A DNA stretch of 64,000 bases, from assembly GCF_014395225.1 (NCBI RefSeq), contig NZ_CP060723.1, positions 5,022,001-5,086,000 of the forward strand, given 5' to 3'. The notes under the pieces are model-generated. The model worked only from the letters and a program-made list of their open reading frames with translations, ran no database searches and was not told where the DNA came from. Positions within the stretch are counted from its first letter, which is position 1. Each line of letters starts with the position of its first letter. The translations under genes and the position numbers were made by a program. Below, one piece after another: positions 60,795-64,000 of this stretch. The stretch is from Pedobacter roseus (GTDB taxonomy: Bacteria; Bacteroidota; Bacteroidia; Sphingobacteriales; Sphingobacteriaceae).

Positions 60795-60870
60795 TCACTT
60801 TTCCCTTCGGCAGTACTAACTGCATCAGGTTCAAAGGGTATTTCTCAGCACGTAGGCACCCCTAAAGTTT
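60795..60870 (-). promoter_or_regulatory. TPP riboswitch (THI element)
   Basis: The minus strand reads GGGGTGCC ... GTGCTGAGAAATACCC, TTTGAACCTGATGCAGTTAG, TACTGCCGAAGGGAA, the conserved parts of the thiamine-pyrophosphate aptamer (CTGAGA, ACCC, GAACCTGAT, GTTAG, TACTGCCG). It precedes thiS by about 75 bp and should lower thi operon expression when TPP is plentiful. Confidence 0.95.
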
Positions 60871-61242
60871 TTTGTAAATATATGCGATTAAATTTCTAAT
60901 GCAAATAAAAATTGATATAGATAAAATCTATATATTAAATTTAACAACATAGTTTATAACTGTATTAGGATTACTAATACCACTTTTGTCATTCCGAACG
61001 CAGTGAAGAACCCGGAGGCTCTGCGAAGCAAATCTTTAACCGATGCAATACAGAACCAAAATCTGTTGAATAAAGATCCTTCGTTGAATTACTGATTTCA
61101 AAAAATCGGGGCGTCATTTCGACTGAAGCGCAGCGAAACGGAGAAATCTTTGGACTATGTTAAAAGATCTCTCCACTGCGGTCGAGATGACGATACCTCA
61201 CAAACAAGTTATTTCTCTCCAATGTTTTTGGATAAAATGTAA
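60871..61242. repeat. Intergenic region with a REP-like palindrome (61112-61192)
   Basis: The promoter for the thi operon should lie just above 60871. CGTCATTTCGACTG... GGAGAAATCT at 61112-61150 matches, in reverse, AGATCTCTCC ... CGGTCGAGATGACG ending at 61192. It is the same class as 30349-30444. No gene is present. Confidence 0.65.
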
Positions 61243-61380
61243 CCCATCAGCAACCAATCGCCCGATCTGATTATATTGGATGAGCCTACCATTAACGAAT
61301 ATCAGGGAACGCTTCTGGTTATATCACATGATGAATATTTTCTAAACCAGGTACAGGTTGAACATACCATTCATCTTTAA
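61243..61380 (+). pseudogene. Remnant of an ABC-F ATPase gene
   Basis: One frame reads PISNQSPDLIILDEPT, then INEYQGTLLVISHDEYFLNQ and VQVEHTIHL to a stop at 61380. This is the Walker B (LILDEPT) and switch (LLVISHDEYFL) region of the second ATPase domain of ABC-F proteins, with the NHLD segment and ~15 residues deleted and everything upstream lost behind a stop at 61240. It is a clear relic. Confidence 0.75.
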
Positions 61381-61431
61381 AATAAATATATAGCCTTATC
61401 TTCGTTCCAAATTATAAAACCCAGTACACCT

Positions 61432-62730
61432 ATGCAAAACCTGTTAGCACTAAAAAGTGGCGAAATAAAGGGCGCGGTATCGTTAAAACTTTCCGAAGAC
61501 CTGACCGAATTTCCGAAGGAAATATTCGAGCTGGCCGATACCCTGGAAGTGCTGGATTTATCATTTAACAAATTAAGTTCATTGCCTACAGATTTTGGCC
61601 GGTTAAAAAAGTTGAGGATTTTTTTCTGTTCTGAAAATCTTTTCACAGTTTTACCAGAAGTACTGGCCGATTGCCCTCTACTGGATATTGTCGGTTTTAA
61701 ATCTAACCGGATTGAAATCGTACCTCCGAAGTCGATCAACCCGAATTTACGCTGGTTAATTTTAACAAATAACAACATTGCTGAACTGCCTAAGGAAATT
61801 GGCCTTTGCAAAAAGATGCAAAAACTGATGCTTTCAGGTAACCGTTTATCCATACTGCCCGAAGAATTGATCAATTGCCATAATTTAGCACTTTTACGCA
61901 TTGCAGCCAATAAACTGCACGAATTGCCTCAATGGATTACGCAACTGCCAAAACTTTCGTGGATTGCATTTTCAGGGAATAATTTTAGCAAAACGACTGC
62001 TGTCGAAACCCTTTCATTGATCAACTGGCATGATTTAGAAATCAGCCATTTGTTGGGAGAAGGTGCTTCGGGCGTGATTTCGAAAGCCAACAGAACCATT
62101 GGAGAAGAAACCAGCGAAGTAGCAGTTAAAATATTTAAGGGCAATGTAACCAGCGACGGTTTGCCAGAAGATGAAATGACAGCTTATATTGCTGCCGGTT
62201 ATCACCCGGGTTTAGTCAACCTGATCGGACAGATTGCCTTCCATCCGGAAGATAAAAAAGGACTGGTGATGGATTTAATTCCGCATCATTTTTACAATCT
62301 CGGCAATCCACCAAGTTTAGAAAGCTGCACCAGGGATGTTTTTCCTGCTGATCGGAAACTTTCTGAAAAACAGATCATCAGTATCGCTAAAACCATTGCT
62401 TCCTTAGCGGCTCAATTACATGAAGCGGGCATTATGCATGGCGATTTATATGCACACAATACGTTAATTGATGAGGATGGCAGTACTTTATTTGGCGATT
62501 TTGGCGCGGCTAGTTTTTACGATAACACAGCTAAAACGGCGCAGGCACTGGAGCGGATTGAAGTAAGTGCTTATGGTTATCTGCTCGATGATTTGCTTTC
62601 TTTAAAAGATGAAGAAGTTGGTGAGGAAGTGTATAAAACGGTAAGCGAACTTAGGGATGCCTGTTTGGTTCCAGTGCCTTTAGAGCGACCGGGTTTTAAT
62701 GAATTAGTTGATCAGTTGGCTCAGATTTAA
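61432..62730 (+). CDS. Leucine-rich-repeat protein kinase
   Basis: The 432-aa protein has an N-terminal LRR solenoid of about seven repeats (LEVLDLSFNKLSSLPTDFGRL; LRWLILTNNNIAELPKEIGLC; LALLRIAANKLHELPQWITQL), then a protein kinase-like domain: LLGEGASGVISKA (glycine loop), VAVKIFKG (Lys), HEAGIMHGDLYAHNTLID (HGD catalytic loop with Asn), LFGDFGAAS (DFG). All catalytic residues are present, so it is probably active as a Ser/Thr kinase. It has no signal peptide. Its partner is unknown; it stands alone on the plus strand. Confidence 0.85.
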   Translation: MQNLLALKSGEIKGAVSLKLSEDLTEFPKEIFELADTLEVLDLSFNKLSSLPTDFGRLKKLRIFFCSENLFTVLPEVLADCPLLDIVGFKSNRIEIVPPKSINPNLRWLILTNNNIAELPKEIGLCKKMQKLMLSGNRLSILPEELINCHNLALLRIAANKLHELPQWITQLPKLSWIAFSGNNFSKTTAVETLSLINWHDLEISHLLGEGASGVISKANRTIGEETSEVAVKIFKGNVTSDGLPEDEMTAYIAAGYHPGLVNLIGQIAFHPEDKKGLVMDLIPHHFYNLGNPPSLESCTRDVFPADRKLSEKQIISIAKTIASLAAQLHEAGIMHGDLYAHNTLIDEDGSTLFGDFGAASFYDNTAKTAQALERIEVSAYGYLLDDLLSLKDEEVGEEVYKTVSELRDACLVPVPLERPGFNELVDQLAQI

Positions 62731-62748
62731 TTACAATTGCTAGAAAGG

Positions 62749-62911
62749 TCGTCATTCTTGCGCAGGCGGGAATCTTAAAGCATTTTACATTAAGATTCCC
62801 AATCAACCCGATAGCTATCGGGTTGGGAATGACGAAGCAATCTCTCATGCCTTTAGCACTTTGCATTAAAGATTGCTTCATCCAATGAAAAATTGGCTTC
62901 GCAATGACGAT
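62749..62911. repeat. REP-like palindrome cluster
   Basis: The stretch contains AACCCGATAGCTATCGGGTT, a perfect 20-bp palindrome, flanked by GGAATCTTAAAG/TTAAGATTCC, and a GTCATTCTTGCGCAGGCGGG...GCAATGACG frame like those at 28482 and 30501. It separates two convergent genes and may end transcription on both strands. Confidence 0.65.
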
Positions 62912-62933
62912 CTCGCTAGCCAAAAAACCTAGA

Positions 62934-63596
62934 TTAATTCTGCTGTTTTTTGGCCCAATCCAACCTGCGTTGATCGGGAGTAGTTGTTACTTTGAAATTT
63001 TCAAAAGTGGCGTTAAAACCCTTACCATCAGGACAGGCGGCTACCAGACCTACCATCACCGGCGCATTATCTTTAAAATAACAGGTACGGATCATGGTAT
63101 ATTTTTTATCGTCTAAAGAGTAGAAAATTTCTACTGCATCCAGTTTTCTAACGGCTTTCATCCATATTGATGCTGGTGCCTTTTCAAGTTCTACCACGCT
63201 CCAGTCGCTGGTTTTATGCGTTACAACAGCACTTACATTTTGTTTTCCATTAACAAATTCTACTCCGGCTTTAATCCATTCTTCCTCATTTATGCGGAGC
63301 ATCAGCCCCATCTGATCGAAAGTGGTTACATAATTTCCGGTAATTTTTACCTTCACTTCAAACTCTCCCCCATAAGTGGCATAGTAAAAAGGAGCATCGT
63401 CAACTGTGAAACCATAATGCGAAATGCGCCAGTAATCGGTTTTAGCCGGAACAAACATGCTAAAGGTATTTTTATCTTTAATTTCCCATTTATCTGGTTC
63501 ATTAAACCAGTTCATTTTAGCCAGGCTCTGGGCATTTGCTTTTTGAGAAATAAAGTAAGATAGGATGGCAATTAAGGTGAGTAATTTAAGTTTCAT
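62934..63596 (-). CDS. Secreted DUF1349-family protein
   Basis: I start at ATG 63596 (MKLKLLTLIAILSYFISQKA), which gives a standard signal peptide ending NAQ; the frame open to 63641 would spoil it. The 220-aa product is a beta-sandwich (LamG/concanavalin-like) DUF1349 protein: MNWFNEPDKWEIKD, YYATYGGEFEVKVKITGNY, DQMGLMLRINEEEWIKAGVEFVNGKQNVSAVVTHKTSDWSVVEL, FYSLDDKKYTMIRTCYF, VMVGLVAACPDGKGFNATFENFKV. It probably binds a carbohydrate. Divergent from the Crp/Fnr regulator. Confidence 0.85.
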   Translation of the reverse strand: MKLKLLTLIAILSYFISQKANAQSLAKMNWFNEPDKWEIKDKNTFSMFVPAKTDYWRISHYGFTVDDAPFYYATYGGEFEVKVKITGNYVTTFDQMGLMLRINEEEWIKAGVEFVNGKQNVSAVVTHKTSDWSVVELEKAPASIWMKAVRKLDAVEIFYSLDDKKYTMIRTCYFKDNAPVMVGLVAACPDGKGFNATFENFKVTTTPDQRRLDWAKKQQN

Positions 63597-63772
63597 TTGT
63601 GTGTTATAGTTGGTTATTGTGTGTTTGTGTACTGCAAACATAATGCAGGGTTAAACTTTTGGAAAGGACATACATCACTATTTTTATGTGATGATTGTCA
63701 CGCCTGTATTGGGTAGCAATTGTACCAGTATTATAAATCTTCATTAAATATTACCTTTGGTATCAGAGAAAC

Positions 63773-64000
63773 ATGGAAACAAATTTTTTAAGAGCGCACA
63801 TTCATCAGATCGTTTGTTTAACAGATGAGGAGTTTGAATATGCCCGATCTTTTTTCACCAAACGGAAATACAAAAAGCACCAGTACATTATTCAGGCAGG
63901 AGATGTTGCCAGTCAGGAACATTTTGTAGTGAAAGGCATTGTAAAATCTTCTTATACCGACCATGAGGGCAAAGAATATATTTTACAACTGGCAATGGAA
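63773..64000 (+). CDS. Crp/Fnr-family transcriptional regulator, 3' partial
   Basis: ATG at 63773 opens METNFLRAHIHQIVCLTDEE, continuing FTKRKYKKHQYIIQAGDVASQEHFVVKGIVKSSYTDHEGKEYILQLAME to the window edge (76 codons seen). This is the start of the cyclic-nucleotide-binding-like domain of Bacteroidota Crp/Fnr regulators. The HTH domain lies outside. It may control the divergent DUF1349 gene. Confidence 0.8.
   Translation, partial: METNFLRAHIHQIVCLTDEEFEYARSFFTKRKYKKHQYIIQAGDVASQEHFVVKGIVKSSYTDHEGKEYILQLAME

Noticed and set aside
1..64000. tRNA, rRNA, tmRNA or other classical RNA genes
   Set aside because: No cloverleaf or conserved rRNA stretch was recognised by eye; only the TPP riboswitch could be supported.

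Overview
The window reads as chromosome of a Bacteroidota bacterium, most likely Sphingobacteriaceae and Pedobacter-like. The signs are AT-rich DNA with few Shine-Dalgarno sites, TAnnTTTG-type -7 boxes, LytTR/His_kinase signalling, SusC-like/beta-barrel outer-membrane genes, Bacteroidota-type Gly-Gly lanthipeptide precursors, and intergenic palindromes typical of this phylum. The genus is inferred from the overall look, not from a search.

Layout. 0-3.3 kb: end of a TIGR01777-type epimerase gene, an SRPBCC gene, and three kinds of non-coding repeat (a fold-back element, a 208-bp tandem duplication carrying decayed copies of the SRPBCC gene start, and four tandem ~240-bp units). 3.3-14.1 kb: an eight-gene operon of a vWA-like lipoprotein, a small membrane protein, a tubulin/FtsZ-superfamily protein, a 1302-aa protein with an Hsp70/actin-type ATPase core, a proline-tailed partner, two TerD proteins and an OmpA-domain protein. 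14.2-17.3 kb: a second fold-back element, a DUF6266-like gene, an HTH gene and an 11-bp phased repeat array. 17.3-23.7 kb: a defence island, with an MrcB_N-HNH nuclease and a four-gene operon of Hachiman type (HamA-like nuclease, HamB-like helicase) carrying two extra genes, one a candidate HEPN protein. 23.9-35.9 kb: secreted and membrane accessory genes, a YegP/HsdR-N nuclease pair and a two-component system, separated by many palindromic repeats. 36.3-54.3 kb: a class I lanthipeptide locus with two LanB dehydratases, a LytTR two-component system, seven tandem precursors, an outer-membrane protein, LanC, an LLM oxidoreductase and a C39 peptidase-ABC exporter. 54.3-60.9 kb: a thiamine operon (thiS-thiC-TMP synthase-like-thiE-thiG-thiH-thiF) behind a TPP riboswitch. 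61-64 kb: an ABC-F gene remnant, an LRR-kinase gene, a DUF1349-like gene and the start of a Crp/Fnr regulator.

The most notable observation is a shared promoter. A 16-bp palindrome (TTACGG-N4-CCGTAA) followed by GGA, then exactly 16 nt after the five-base GGANN block a TAnnTTTG-like -7 box, lies before five transcription units scattered over 31 kb, always in the same orientation. The units are the tubulin/Hsp70/TerD operon, the DUF6804/coiled-coil/vWA operon, a 109-aa secreted protein, the YegP/HsdR-N pair and a 345-aa membrane protein. This suggests one regulon in which cytoskeleton-like NTPases, TerD proteins, periplasmic vWA-like proteins and a nuclease act together, perhaps in envelope stress or defence. 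That is inference; the promoter identity is seen directly.
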